From Clostridium cibarium (GTDB lineage Bacteria > Bacillota > Clostridia > Clostridiales > Clostridiaceae), in NCBI RefSeq assembly GCF_014836335.1, contig NZ_JACSRA010000006.1, forward strand, positions 62,001-126,000: 64,000 nt of DNA, written 5' to 3'. A program made the translations under genes and the position numbers. Shown one piece after another: positions 9,241 through 18,942 of this stretch. Numbering within the stretch: position 1 is the first letter of the stretch; every line of letters starts with the position of its first letter. The notes under the pieces are model-generated. The model worked only from the letters and a program-made list of their open reading frames with translations, was not told the DNA's origin and ran no database searches.

Positions 9241-11139
9241 TTATTTATTTAAATTATTTATAATGTTATTCTTAATATCAAAATCAAATTTCATAGAAGA
9301 AATATCTGCTAAAATCTCATTTTTATCTTCAAAATTTTCATTATAAATTTTTTCTATAGCTCCTTTTAATTTTAAAGATACTTCATCATCTATATACCCA
9401 GAGGCTTTATAACAGTCTACTAGCATTTTATTTGTGAATTCTGTTCCTTTTTCTTCTGTTTCTAAAAGTATAATGTCATACATAAAAGCTCCATCTACAC
9501 TTTCTAGACTTATATTGTTATATCCAATATTTAACAAATCCTTGTTAACTTCTATCTCTTCTAAATGATATCTTCCACTTTTAACTGCACTTCTATAAAA
9601 TGTTGTATCATTTTCATAATAAAGTTTTTTAATTATTTCACCATTAACCTTAACTATCAGCTTAGGTGATAATTTAACTCCTATTTCGTAAGTTGTAGCT
9701 CCTGCTAATGCTATTGTTAAATGAGCATTTTTTTGTAGCTTCTTATCTAACTGAAAATTTATATTCCATGTTGCATCTTTTGGCTCAGCATAATACCAAT
9801 CTTCTTTTTCATTACTTTCACCAATTTTATAATTTAAATTTTTAGGTAATAATGTCATCCATTTATAATTTCTAAATTCACTACCATATTTAAATTCAGA
9901 TGCTTTTCTATCTGATTTTCCTATTTGCCAAAGTAAATTTGTAAATCTAGGAGCTTCCCAAACTAAATTTCCTAAATTCAACTCTCCCGCCAATACTTCT
10001 ATATCCTTCTTTTCTAATTGTCTTGTTATAGTTCCATGGGTAGCATAGGCATAAAGGGTATATTCACCTGGTCTTACTTTTTCAATTTCAAAGTTACCAT
10101 CTGAATCTGCTTTATTATAAAAAATATAATCACCTTTTTGTCTTAAGAATTCTCCCCCATCTTTTGCAAGCACAACCATAGCATTGCCTACATCTCTTCC
10201 ATCTTTTGAAATTAATTTTCCCTTAACAGTACCTCTTTCTAAAGGATATAGTTCTTCATTAACCCAAGTATAAGGCCATTCTTCTCCTTGTTCTTTTGCT
10301 ATGTTCTTTGCATCCTGAATCATCTCTTCATGGGTTCCATCATTTATATAAAATAACCATGGTCCATAGAACTTTTTCCAATCTCTAGGAACATCAAATG
10401 CTCCAGTTCCAAAATGAGCTCCTGTCATATAATTTAAAATTATTCCATCATAATGAACTAACAATTCCTGCTTCATAGGACCACTAGGATAATATTCAGT
10501 ACTAGCTGGAATAAACCAAGCTCCAAATTCATCTCCATATTCTCCCCATAGATGGTTGTCTTTAAAATATCCAGCATAATCATATTTTGAATAAACTTCT
10601 TCATCTTCATATCTATATGTCTCATCTTGAAGCTTTTCCTTTGTTTCAAGTTCACTATGGCTTGGTTGTTTACCTATTCTCTCAGAATTATATGAAATAT
10701 TAAAATTTGAAGTTCCCATCCTATATACTGTTCTAAGCTCTGCTATTTCTAATTTTTCATCACTATTATTAGCTGTAATAACATATGAGTATATTCCACT
10801 TATACCTTTTTTCATTATTATGTGATATTCTGCATATAGCAAACTTGTAGTATCTATATATGCTATATGAACCAAATCTTCTTCTTGCTGTAATACCTTA
10901 ATCTGACGAGGTTGGAAATTTCTGAATTTGCCATTTGCGTGATAATCCAAATAGAATGTTCTTTTTCTATTGACATCTCTATCATCACCGGTTAATCCTT
11001 TTAAAAGTTCTTTTCCGTTCTTTATTAAAGAGTCAACAGAACCTTGATTATTGAATTTAACTCTTATAAGCCCATTATCTAAAGTAGCTTCCATATTATT
11101 GACTACTAAATTAACACTTCTCATTTTTTCATACCTCAT
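9241..11139 (-). CDS. PL4-type rhamnogalacturonan endolyase, cytoplasmic
   Basis: Cleaves rhamnose-galacturonate bonds of rhamnogalacturonan-I by beta-elimination. The three-part PL4 layout is visible: catalytic beta-sandwich (about 1-300), a fibronectin-like domain starting GTVKGKLISKDG (303-385), and a C-terminal carbohydrate-binding jelly roll (395-570). Lys185 (SKYDYAGYF) and His242 (GAHFGTG) are candidate catalytic residues. There is no signal peptide. The ATG overlaps the upstream TGA stop (ATGA), showing coupled translation; an ATG at 11124 behind GAGGT is an alternative start. Confidence 0.85.
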   Translation of the reverse strand: MRYEKMRSVNLVVNNMEATLDNGLIRVKFNNQGSVDSLIKNGKELLKGLTGDDRDVNRKRTFYLDYHANGKFRNFQPRQIKVLQQEEDLVHIAYIDTTSLLYAEYHIIMKKGISGIYSYVITANNSDEKLEIAELRTVYRMGTSNFNISYNSERIGKQPSHSELETKEKLQDETYRYEDEEVYSKYDYAGYFKDNHLWGEYGDEFGAWFIPASTEYYPSGPMKQELLVHYDGIILNYMTGAHFGTGAFDVPRDWKKFYGPWLFYINDGTHEEMIQDAKNIAKEQGEEWPYTWVNEELYPLERGTVKGKLISKDGRDVGNAMVVLAKDGGEFLRQKGDYIFYNKADSDGNFEIEKVRPGEYTLYAYATHGTITRQLEKKDIEVLAGELNLGNLVWEAPRFTNLLWQIGKSDRKASEFKYGSEFRNYKWMTLLPKNLNYKIGESNEKEDWYYAEPKDATWNINFQLDKKLQKNAHLTIALAGATTYEIGVKLSPKLIVKVNGEIIKKLYYENDTTFYRSAVKSGRYHLEEIEVNKDLLNIGYNNISLESVDGAFMYDIILLETEEKGTEFTNKMLVDCYKASGYIDDEVSLKLKGAIEKIYNENFEDKNEILADISSMKFDFDIKNNIINNLNK

Positions 11140-13400
11140 TTTTTTCTAAAATACTTTACTAACTCTAATTTATTTTCTTTTATTCCTTCTACAATAAGTT
11201 CAGCTATTTTAATCGCTCCATCTTCACAGAAGTGACTGTTATCTTTTATTCCATCCGGATATCCTGGAAATTCACCTGGAGCATAATGCAAAAATAATTT
11301 CTTACTTTCCTCAACTCCCATGCTATTTACCAATCTTTCACCTTTATAATTTAAATCTATTAAGACAACTCCTTCTTCTTTAGCTAGTTCTCTAACAGCT
11401 TCCGGATAATAACCATGAGTATTTACTATCTTCTCATCTTCACCAAACTCTCTTCTAGGCATAGATGTAATAAGCACAGGTATAGCCCCTTTCTTTCGGG
11501 CAACATTAATATATTCTCTTAATACCCTTTTATATTTTCCATTAGCATCTGAATAAAACATTCCTGGTTTTTGATCATTGTGCCCGAATTGTATAAATAA
11601 ATAGTCATTAGGCTTTATTAATTGTAAAATGTCATCTAATCTACTTTCTTTAATAAAGCTTACTGCAGTTCTCCCTCCAAATGCATGGTTACTCACTGCA
11701 ACTCCTTCATCAAAAAACGAAGGCAATACTTGTCCCCATCCTGTATATGGCTCTTCAAAATGATCACACACAATAGAGTCACCTGCTAAAAATATTGTTT
11801 TAGCATCTGCCTTATATATTTCAATATCATTAACAACGGGATTTTCCCCATCTATAGCAATTCTTAATTCATTATCAAACACATTAACCGAAAAAGTCTT
11901 TTTTACTAATTCTCCTTTTGCAGTAATTATTGACTTCAAATATAACCTACGATTTCCTACTTTAACGCTCTCAGTATATGAAGTTGTTTCAGATCCTCCA
12001 AAAGTTATAGAAACATCATATATATCATTTTCAAGAGGGAATTTATATCTAAGCTCTTTTATTTTACTTTCTATTGGAAGAGTACCTTTATAATATTTAT
12101 CTGCTACAATTTTCACATCTGCTCCTGGATACAATGTGGAATGTGAAAGCCTTTTACTTTGTTCTATTGGGATATTTTCATATCTACTAATATCCATAAA
12201 TTTCGCAGCAAAAATACTCGCTTTTCCATCACTATATATAATTACACATTCTATATTATTATTTAACAAATCAGCATGGATTACATATCCATCTACTGGG
12301 AATGTTGCAACTGGTTCCAAAAAACCATTATAAAGAGTTGGTAGGACTCCTCCCCCTCTTCTGTAAGCTAAAATATAATCTTTCTTATTTCCACTCCAAT
12401 TGTGAAATGTTTCTATAATTGTAAGCCATCCCTTTGTCTCACGGTTTTCCTTTATTAATTCTTTTCCATTACAATCAAGAATGAATATCCCGTCTCTTCC
12501 TGTCTCAGGATTTACAGTTCCATCTAATTCTCCTCTTACTATGCGATCAAGTCCTGCTATTTGTAACCCTTCTAAATCTTCTCTAAATTGACCTACTGCA
12601 ATATGTTGTGCCTCTACAGAATTTTCATATCTCCACATTTCTTTTCCATCCCAAGAATACATAACAGTTGAATTACCACTACCACCTATAACTATTTGTC
12701 CACCTCTAGCTGGATTACGAAGAACATCTCCAATAGTTATACAATCTGCATGATCCTTTAAATCTTTGCAAGACCACAAAACATTTCCTTTACTATCTAG
12801 CATGTCATATCCAGCTAAAACTTCATCCTTATCATCACCATTAATATCGCAAATCCATGGATAATGTCCTATATTTCCTTCATGCTCCCATAATAAATTA
12901 AAGTTTTTGTCCATTGCCCACATCTTTGTATATCTATTTTTAAGTATTATATCCTGAGGAAATTCATTGCCAGAAAGATTAGCAACTATTATACAATCAT
13001 GTGCTTCTTCATTAGGCAAATCATATTCCTTTTTTACTTTTCCTGTTTTACCATCTAAAATTTTAAACTTCTTATTCATAACACATAATACTTCATTAAT
13101 TCCATCGCCATCTATATCTGCTATTTGAGCTGGAAAATCTGAACCAAACTCTCCAGGTATGTCACTTGGAATTCCTACCTGCCAAAGTAGATTCCCTTCA
13201 AGATCAAATGTTGTAATAGCCTGAACTTGGTGAGGTTCGTATCTATCATCAATACCACCATTAGCTTGAACCATCACTAATTCCATTCTTCCATCACCAT
13301 CAACATCACCTATAAGTGCTTTTGCATTTTTTCCTGCCTTCTCAGTATTTATTTCTCCTATCAGTACTGGCTTTGGCTCTTTTTCTATTCTTCTACTCAT
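11136..13400 (-). CDS. FG-GAP propeller fused to CE12 rhamnogalacturonan acetylesterase
   Basis: Residues 25-400 hold repeated GDVDGDG, ADIDGDG and CDINGDD segments, the calcium-binding loops of an FG-GAP-like beta-propeller. Residues about 435-530 look like the jelly-roll domain often found in front of CE12 enzymes. From 535 comes an SGNH hydrolase: Ser542 in GDSI, GGRT at 575-578, Asn608 in GHND and Asp720/His723 in DNSHF. This module should remove acetyl groups from rhamnogalacturonan. There is no signal peptide, so it acts inside the cell. Propeller fusions of this kind are less familiar to me than stand-alone YesT/RhgT. Confidence 0.85.
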   Translation of the reverse strand: MSRRIEKEPKPVLIGEINTEKAGKNAKALIGDVDGDGRMELVMVQANGGIDDRYEPHQVQAITTFDLEGNLLWQVGIPSDIPGEFGSDFPAQIADIDGDGINEVLCVMNKKFKILDGKTGKVKKEYDLPNEEAHDCIIVANLSGNEFPQDIILKNRYTKMWAMDKNFNLLWEHEGNIGHYPWICDINGDDKDEVLAGYDMLDSKGNVLWSCKDLKDHADCITIGDVLRNPARGGQIVIGGSGNSTVMYSWDGKEMWRYENSVEAQHIAVGQFREDLEGLQIAGLDRIVRGELDGTVNPETGRDGIFILDCNGKELIKENRETKGWLTIIETFHNWSGNKKDYILAYRRGGGVLPTLYNGFLEPVATFPVDGYVIHADLLNNNIECVIIYSDGKASIFAAKFMDISRYENIPIEQSKRLSHSTLYPGADVKIVADKYYKGTLPIESKIKELRYKFPLENDIYDVSITFGGSETTSYTESVKVGNRRLYLKSIITAKGELVKKTFSVNVFDNELRIAIDGENPVVNDIEIYKADAKTIFLAGDSIVCDHFEEPYTGWGQVLPSFFDEGVAVSNHAFGGRTAVSFIKESRLDDILQLIKPNDYLFIQFGHNDQKPGMFYSDANGKYKRVLREYINVARKKGAIPVLITSMPRREFGEDEKIVNTHGYYPEAVRELAKEEGVVLIDLNYKGERLVNSMGVEESKKLFLHYAPGEFPGYPDGIKDNSHFCEDGAIKIAELIVEGIKENKLELVKYFRKK

Positions 13401-13422
13401 CTCTTCCTCCTAAAAGCTATGA

Positions 13423-14925
13423 CTATTTATACAAATATTCCTCATATAACTTATTTACTTTTTCAATATAACTATCTCCTTCATTTTCAAGCCATTCTCT
13501 TAGTGCTGATTCGTACTGGCTTTTATCTAGCTCTCCAAAAATATATTTTGCATTTATTGACTCTAAATCCGATAAAACACTTTGTTCATTATTTATATAT
13601 CCTTCTGTCTTTAAATTTAAAACTGGATTTTCGATAATATTATCTTCTTTTAAATCTTGCACTTTACTCAAGTTTTTTCTGAAATTACTCTTTTCGTTTG
13701 TTGATAAACTTTCTTTATTCCAATTGATACTTAATTCTGAAAAAGAAAGTAAATCATAAGTTGTACTATTCTGCAATGATTTATATTCTCCATTTTCAAT
13801 TGTGTAATTTTCCCCCAGTATACCGTAGTTAAGCAAAGTATAACACTCTTTACTATTTAGTTTATCAACAAATCCTAAGACCTTTCTTAATTTTTCCTCA
13901 CTCTTTATTCCCTTTTTAGGAAACATAAGCATACCAGAATAACCTTTACCTCCAAATACCTTACTATTTTCATTTACCTTAATACTACTTATTGTTGTTA
14001 TAAGTTTATCAGTTTCTGAATTTGGATTTTTTTCTTTAATTGATTTTTCTAAATCCACTGCTTTTGATAATTTTTCAAATATAACTCCATACTTATTATT
14101 AAAAAAGTTATCTTCAACATCTGAATTATTCTTTAAATAGCACTTTGGATCTATATATCCTTCATCATATATTTTTCTCATATAATCTAAGGCCTTTTTA
14201 TACTCTTCTGTAGTAAATGCAGGGACTAATTTATCATCTTTAACTTTCCAACCATTTGGTGCCCCAAACCACGCAGCAATTTGATTAAAAATATCATTAA
14301 ATTTACCTTCATCTGCTCCAGCAATTCCCAATCCATATGTATCTTTTATGCCATTTTCATCAGGATCACTATCTCTAAATCTTCTAAGTATTTCTGTAAA
14401 TTCATCAATATTTTGTGGTTCTTTAAGACCTAACTTATCTAACCAATCTTTCCTAAAAATCATTGAATTATCTACCATATCTTTATATCTATAAATGCCA
14501 TAAGTTTTTCCTTTAAAAGATGCATTATTTTGAATTGCCTTATCTCCATTTGATAAATTTTCATAACCTGTGATATAATCATCCACTTGCCAAAAGCCTC
14601 CTTGATCTACACCTTTTACGATATCTTCAGTTATATCTTCTACCACAAGAATATCAGGACATTCTCCTGAAGCTATCATAGCTGTACTTTTAGCTTTATA
14701 ATTTCCTTTTGGTATCCATTTTATATCAACTTTCATTTCAGTTAGCTCTTCTAATTTACTTAATATCTCACTGTTTTTCTCTGGTTCATCAATGCTATTT
14801 AAGGGCGCAACAATTGAAATACTATCTAAACTTTCCTCTTTATCCTTTGCCGAGCAACCTACAAAAGTTCCTAGTAAAGTACATAATGTAATCATTGCTG
14901 TTATTGGTTTAAGCATCTTTTTCAT
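13423..14925 (-). CDS. CUT1 ABC transporter solute-binding lipoprotein, second copy
   Basis: 500-residue extracellular binding protein of the LipO/LplA type. It has an N-terminal signal with lipobox FVGC (lipidated Cys24) and the family segment GGFWQVDDYI. It is a paralogue of the protein at 16998-18515 (shared openings such as LDKLGLKEP/LNNLGLKEP and the calcium-like DPDENG/DPDKNG loop). It lies after the two permease genes, separated by a hairpin, and leads into the acetylesterase gene. The ribosome site (AAAGGGG) is nine bases from the ATG. Probably a second ligand specificity for the same permeases (inference). Confidence 0.9.
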   Translation of the reverse strand: MKKMLKPITAMITLCTLLGTFVGCSAKDKEESLDSISIVAPLNSIDEPEKNSEILSKLEELTEMKVDIKWIPKGNYKAKSTAMIASGECPDILVVEDITEDIVKGVDQGGFWQVDDYITGYENLSNGDKAIQNNASFKGKTYGIYRYKDMVDNSMIFRKDWLDKLGLKEPQNIDEFTEILRRFRDSDPDENGIKDTYGLGIAGADEGKFNDIFNQIAAWFGAPNGWKVKDDKLVPAFTTEEYKKALDYMRKIYDEGYIDPKCYLKNNSDVEDNFFNNKYGVIFEKLSKAVDLEKSIKEKNPNSETDKLITTISSIKVNENSKVFGGKGYSGMLMFPKKGIKSEEKLRKVLGFVDKLNSKECYTLLNYGILGENYTIENGEYKSLQNSTTYDLLSFSELSINWNKESLSTNEKSNFRKNLSKVQDLKEDNIIENPVLNLKTEGYINNEQSVLSDLESINAKYIFGELDKSQYESALREWLENEGDSYIEKVNKLYEEYLYK

Positions 14926-14978
14926 AAGAGGCAGCCCCTTTCTATAAATTTATTTAGCAAAAGTTAATATACTATAAA

Positions 14979-15029
14979 AGGCTGTCTTAAAATTATCTTA
15001 GTATAATACTTAGAAATATAAGACAGCTT
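14979..15029 (-). terminator. intra-operon hairpin between permease and second binding protein
   Basis: On the minus strand AAGCTGTCTTA pairs with TAAGACAGCCTT, with an inner TCTAAGTAT/ATACTTAGA-type helix and TTTT after it. It can act as a partial terminator or mRNA-stabilising element that sets different levels of transport and hydrolase genes. Confidence 0.65.
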
Positions 15030-15045
15030 CTCTATTATTGAAATT

Positions 15046-15942
15046 TTATCCTTTTACAGATCCTAACATCATTCCCTTTGCAAAATGTTTTTGTAAGAAT
15101 GGATATATGCACAAAATAGGAATTGTCGCTACTGCTATTGTACCTAATTTAACTGCTTCTTTAGGAATTTCTAGCGTTGCTACTGCATCTCCATTAGCAG
15201 CAATATCTGACATTAATGTTATCTGACGTAAAATAATTTGTAATGTCCATTTGCTACTATCATTTATATATAGGAATGCGTTAAAGAAATCATTCCATGT
15301 TCCAACAGCATAGAATAATGTGAATGTTGCTATTGTAGGCATTGATAATGGTAATACTATCTTAATAAATGTTCTTATTTCTGAACAACCATCTATCTTA
15401 GCAGCTTCTATTAATTCTTCTGGAAACTCCTGGAATGTATTCTTAATTATTATTAAGTTAAATGGATTAATTGCAACTGGTAAAATTAATGCCCAATATG
15501 AATCTAATAATCCTAATGATTTAACTACTAAGAATGTAGGAATCATTCCACCACTAAATACCATTGTTATAACTACACATTTCATTAAAAAAGATCTACC
15601 TCTTAACCCTTTTCTTGAAAGAGGGTAAGCCATTGAAAATGTACAAAATAATTGTACAATTGTACCGACAACAGTTACACCTATTGTTGTTAATAAACTT
15701 CTAAAAATATTTCCTGCATCAAAAATGTATTTATAAGCTTCTAATGTAAAACCATGTGGTATTATGAAAAAATGTCTTGTTGACAACTCTAACTCTGAAG
15801 AGAATGATCCTGCTATAACAAATAAGAAAGGAACTATTGTTATAAACCCAAAAACACCTAAAATAATTATATTAAAGACATCAAATACTCTTCCAGCAGG
15901 AGTGTTAAATATATCTTTTTTTCTCTTTTTACTCATAATCAT
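15046..15942 (-). CDS. CUT1 ABC sugar permease, LplC/YtcP type
   Basis: 298-residue inner-membrane permease with six predicted membrane segments. The EAA loop that docks the ATPase is EELIEAAKIDGCSEIRTFIK followed by VLPLSMP, and the C-terminus MMLGSVKG is typical of LplC-type subunits. AGGAGG precedes the ATG. It pairs with the LplB-type permease 15 bases upstream. No ATPase gene lies in this operon; the MsmX-like ATPase at 37065 is the likely energiser. Confidence 0.93.
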   Translation of the reverse strand: MIMSKKRKKDIFNTPAGRVFDVFNIIILGVFGFITIVPFLFVIAGSFSSELELSTRHFFIIPHGFTLEAYKYIFDAGNIFRSLLTTIGVTVVGTIVQLFCTFSMAYPLSRKGLRGRSFLMKCVVITMVFSGGMIPTFLVVKSLGLLDSYWALILPVAINPFNLIIIKNTFQEFPEELIEAAKIDGCSEIRTFIKIVLPLSMPTIATFTLFYAVGTWNDFFNAFLYINDSSKWTLQIILRQITLMSDIAANGDAVATLEIPKEAVKLGTIAVATIPILCIYPFLQKHFAKGMMLGSVKG

Positions 15943-15957
15943 AACATCTCCTCCTCA

Positions 15958-16923
15958 CTAGAATATTCCACTATCTGGATCAACTTTTTTTGCAATAAAG
16001 TTTGAACCAAGTACTAAAATAACTCCAACTAAAGATTTAAATAATCCAACTGCTGTTGCATAACTATATGCACCTTGTGTTATACCTAATTGATATACAT
16101 AAGTATCAAATACATCTGCTGCTACACGATTTAATGAATTTGTCATCAAGAAGATTTGATCAAATCCTGTAGATAAGAATTGTCCGCACTTAAGAATCAA
16201 CATAACAACAATTGTATTTTTTATAGCTGGTAAAGTAATATGTATAACTCTTTTAAATCTTCCTGCTCCATCCATTACAGCTGCTTCATACTGTTCTGGA
16301 TCTACAGATGCTAATGCTGCAAGATATATTATTGTTCCATATCCACTTTCTTTCCATATTCCTTGAAATACTATCATGGGTTTAAACAATCCTGGTTCAG
16401 TAAGTGCATTAATTTGATGCCCAGTTATCGTTTCTAACAAGTTAGAAAGGGCTCCAGTATCTGCAGTTAATAATATTACTGATATACTTGCAACTATAGT
16501 CCAAGAAACAAAGTGAGGCACATATATTGCTGTTTGTATACATTTTTTATATATTTCTACTCTTAATTCATTTAGCAATAAAGCTAATATAATAGGAAAG
16601 GCAAATCCCACAGTAACATTTAAAGCTCCAAGAATTAATGTATTTGACATTAATCTTCCAAAGTCAGGACTAGAAAAGAAATCTTTAAAATATTCAAAAC
16701 CAACCCACTTACTACCTGAAAATCCTAAGTACGGTGAATAATCTTTGAAAGCTATAGATAGTCCCCACATTGGTGCAAATCTAAATACAATAAAATATAT
16801 TATTCCTGGTATTAACATAATGTAAAGCCACTTATTATGCTTTATATGATCTAAAAGCGATATTTTCTTTTTAGGTGTAATTTTTGCTTTATTTGGTTCT
16901 GCACTTATTACACTATTTTCCAT
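15958..16923 (-). CDS. CUT1 ABC sugar permease, LplB type
   Basis: 321-residue partner permease. A cytoplasmic N-terminus of about 25 residues leads to six membrane segments; the EAA loop is YEAAVMDGAGRFKRVIHITL, with LP following. The pair LplB/LplC types with LipO-like binding proteins is the family used for aldouronate and rhamnogalacturonan oligosaccharides in Bacillus. AAAGGA lies ten bases before the ATG. An inverted repeat separates it from the binding-protein gene upstream. Confidence 0.93.
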   Translation of the reverse strand: MENSVISAEPNKAKITPKKKISLLDHIKHNKWLYIMLIPGIIYFIVFRFAPMWGLSIAFKDYSPYLGFSGSKWVGFEYFKDFFSSPDFGRLMSNTLILGALNVTVGFAFPIILALLLNELRVEIYKKCIQTAIYVPHFVSWTIVASISVILLTADTGALSNLLETITGHQINALTEPGLFKPMIVFQGIWKESGYGTIIYLAALASVDPEQYEAAVMDGAGRFKRVIHITLPAIKNTIVVMLILKCGQFLSTGFDQIFLMTNSLNRVAADVFDTYVYQLGITQGAYSYATAVGLFKSLVGVILVLGSNFIAKKVDPDSGIF

Positions 16924-16961
16924 ACGCTCTCATTCCTTTCTTATTTATATATTTTGCTTTA

Positions 16962-16989
16962 GAGGATGTCAAAATTTCAAGACATCCTC
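16962..16989 (-). terminator. intercistronic hairpin after first binding-protein gene
   Basis: GAGGATGTC (16962-16970) pairs perfectly with GACATCCTC (16981-16989) around ten bases. No T-run follows on the minus strand, so it is more likely a 3'-end stabiliser or weak attenuator that lets binding protein exceed permease, as is common in CUT1 operons. Confidence 0.65.
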
Positions 16990-16997
16990 CAACTGAT

Positions 16998-18515
16998 CTA
17001 TTTAATATTCTCTTTATATAACTTTCCTAATTCATCCATATACTCTTGTCCACCTGTGCTTAACCATAAATTAATTGCATCTTGATAACCTTTTTTATCT
17101 ATTTGTCCAGCAATATATTTGATTCTGGCATCAGCCATAATATTTTGTAATTGAGCACCCTTCTTAGAATACACATCAGAAATTAATGATGCTGTTGGAT
17201 TAAACACTGCTTTATCCTTACCTTTTTCCATAATGTCGTTTCTTTGTGCTTCAAGATTATTACCTTTTAAAGGTTTCATTATTTTGTAATTTGGTGTATT
17301 AGTTGATAACTGAGAATATGCGTCTAATTGTGCTTTTAATGTTTTATCAGTAGTTGGAACATACTTCCCATTTTCCATCTTATAATGAACACCTTCTACA
17401 CCATTATTTAGTATAGTATTAACTTCTTCTGTATTAGTCTTATTTATGAAGTCTAATACTTTCTTAACATCTTTTTCGCTCTTAACACTTTGTTTTGGTA
17501 GTACTAACATTCCTGAATATCCTGTAGTTGGTAAAATTTTATCTGCTGCACTAGTTGTAATATTGCCAACCATTGTTACATACGAGTCACCATTTTTACC
17601 ATCATCCCCATACTTCTCCAAAATTTTCTTTTGTAGCTTATCCAATGCTCTTGATTGAACATCAACTATAACTCCAGCTTGTCCATTTACAAATGGATCA
17701 TCCCAATTCTTTGAATCCATTACTGCAAAATCTTTATTCATTAAACCTTCATCATATAATTTTTTGAAATAATCTAATGCATTCATATATTCATCTGTCA
17801 TAAAGTCTGGAGTAACTTTTCCATCATCAACTTTTGTTGCATTTGGTGCTCCAAACCAAATTGACATTTGATCAAAAGGACTGTTTGTATTTAAGCTTCC
17901 AGGCCATTTTGGAATAACCATTCCATATGTATCCTTTTTCCCGTTTTTATCAGGATCATTGTTAGTAAACTTTTTAAGCATATCTGTAAATTCTTCTAGG
18001 GTTTTTGGTTCTTTTAACCCTAAATTATTTAACCAATCTTTCCTTATAGCTACACAAGAACGAATAACATCTCTAGTTCTATAAATACCATATGTACTTC
18101 CGTTAAATGAGGCATTTTCTTTTATTGATTCATCTGCTTTTGATAAGTTATCATAATCTTCAATGAAATCATCTAACTTCCAAAAAGCACCTTTATTAAC
18201 ATTGCTAATTGTTGTTGCATCTTTATCTTTCACAACCAATATATCAGGGACTTCATCTGATGCTAATGTAATTGATAACTTATCATTATAGGAACTATCA
18301 GGAACCCATGTAATATCAACTTTATATCCTGTTTTTTCTTCTAATTGTTTTTGAATCTCATTATCTCCCGCAGGTGCATCTGTTCCTACTAAAGGCGCCA
18401 TAATTGATATATGTTTATCCCCTGAAGAATCTTTTGCATCCTTCGAACCACAACCAGCCAACATTGTTAAAGACATCAATCCAACTAAAATCAATGAAAT
18501 TTTCTTACTCTTCAT
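16998..18515 (-). CDS. CUT1 ABC transporter solute-binding lipoprotein, first copy
   Basis: First gene of the transport and depolymerisation operon. Signal peptide with lipobox LAGC (Cys22 from the chosen start) anchors it to the outer face of the membrane; the mature part is a LipO/LplA-type two-lobed binding protein of about 485 residues. I choose the ATG at 18515 because AAAGGGGAG ends eight bases before it; the ATG at 18521 would be only two bases from that site. Ligand is probably a rhamnogalacturonan or unsaturated galacturonide oligomer, judged only from neighbours. Confidence 0.92.
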   Translation of the reverse strand: MKSKKISLILVGLMSLTMLAGCGSKDAKDSSGDKHISIMAPLVGTDAPAGDNEIQKQLEEKTGYKVDITWVPDSSYNDKLSITLASDEVPDILVVKDKDATTISNVNKGAFWKLDDFIEDYDNLSKADESIKENASFNGSTYGIYRTRDVIRSCVAIRKDWLNNLGLKEPKTLEEFTDMLKKFTNNDPDKNGKKDTYGMVIPKWPGSLNTNSPFDQMSIWFGAPNATKVDDGKVTPDFMTDEYMNALDYFKKLYDEGLMNKDFAVMDSKNWDDPFVNGQAGVIVDVQSRALDKLQKKILEKYGDDGKNGDSYVTMVGNITTSAADKILPTTGYSGMLVLPKQSVKSEKDVKKVLDFINKTNTEEVNTILNNGVEGVHYKMENGKYVPTTDKTLKAQLDAYSQLSTNTPNYKIMKPLKGNNLEAQRNDIMEKGKDKAVFNPTASLISDVYSKKGAQLQNIMADARIKYIAGQIDKKGYQDAINLWLSTGGQEYMDELGKLYKENIK

Positions 18516-18885
18516 AACCATATCTCCCCTTTAATATATTTAAACTAATAAAATTTAAAACATTCTATAATGCATATTATTTGAATATATGCAAACGTGT
18601 GTAAGTTTTCCAACAAATAATAGCAAAGTTTTGTTATATTATAACTCCTCTCATAATTATATAATGTTTAATTAATGTATACCTTTACTTACAACTTGAT
18701 TATAAACCTTTACATTGTAATAGTCAACATATTTTTGTTATTTTTTCTTGTTTTTCCTTTCATTCATGTTTAAAAACAAAATAAAATCAACACAATTGCG
18801 AATTTCTATAGTTTTTAATTCAATATTATGCTGTAATCTTTGCTTTTTTTCTGCACTTTCTCTAAATTTGTTAGATTAATCTTTA
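18516..18885 (-). promoter_or_regulatory. control region of the transport operon
   Basis: A gap of over 300 bases with no gene. TTGACT (18727-18722), 17 bases, TATAAT (18704-18699) is a near-consensus minus-strand promoter giving a leader of about 175 bases. In that leader TGCAAACGTGTGTA (18590-18603) resembles the two kduI operators; a weaker promoter TTGGAA-18-TATATT straddles it. TCAACA motifs occur at 18723 and 18786, near A/C-rich runs. So LacI-type control, perhaps as a roadblock, is likely; a degenerate cre is the alternative. Confidence 0.6.
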
Positions 18886-18927
18886 AAACAAAAAGACCGC
18901 CTAAGGTTTAATCTACCTTAGACAGTC
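18886..18927 (-). terminator. terminator of the kdgA-uxaC operon
   Basis: GACCGCCTAAGG (18895-18906) pairs with CCTTAGACAGTC (18916-18927), followed on the minus strand by TTTTTGTTTT. It lies 16 bases past the uxaC stop. Confidence 0.85.
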
Positions 18928-18942
18928 ACCGAAACTGTATTT

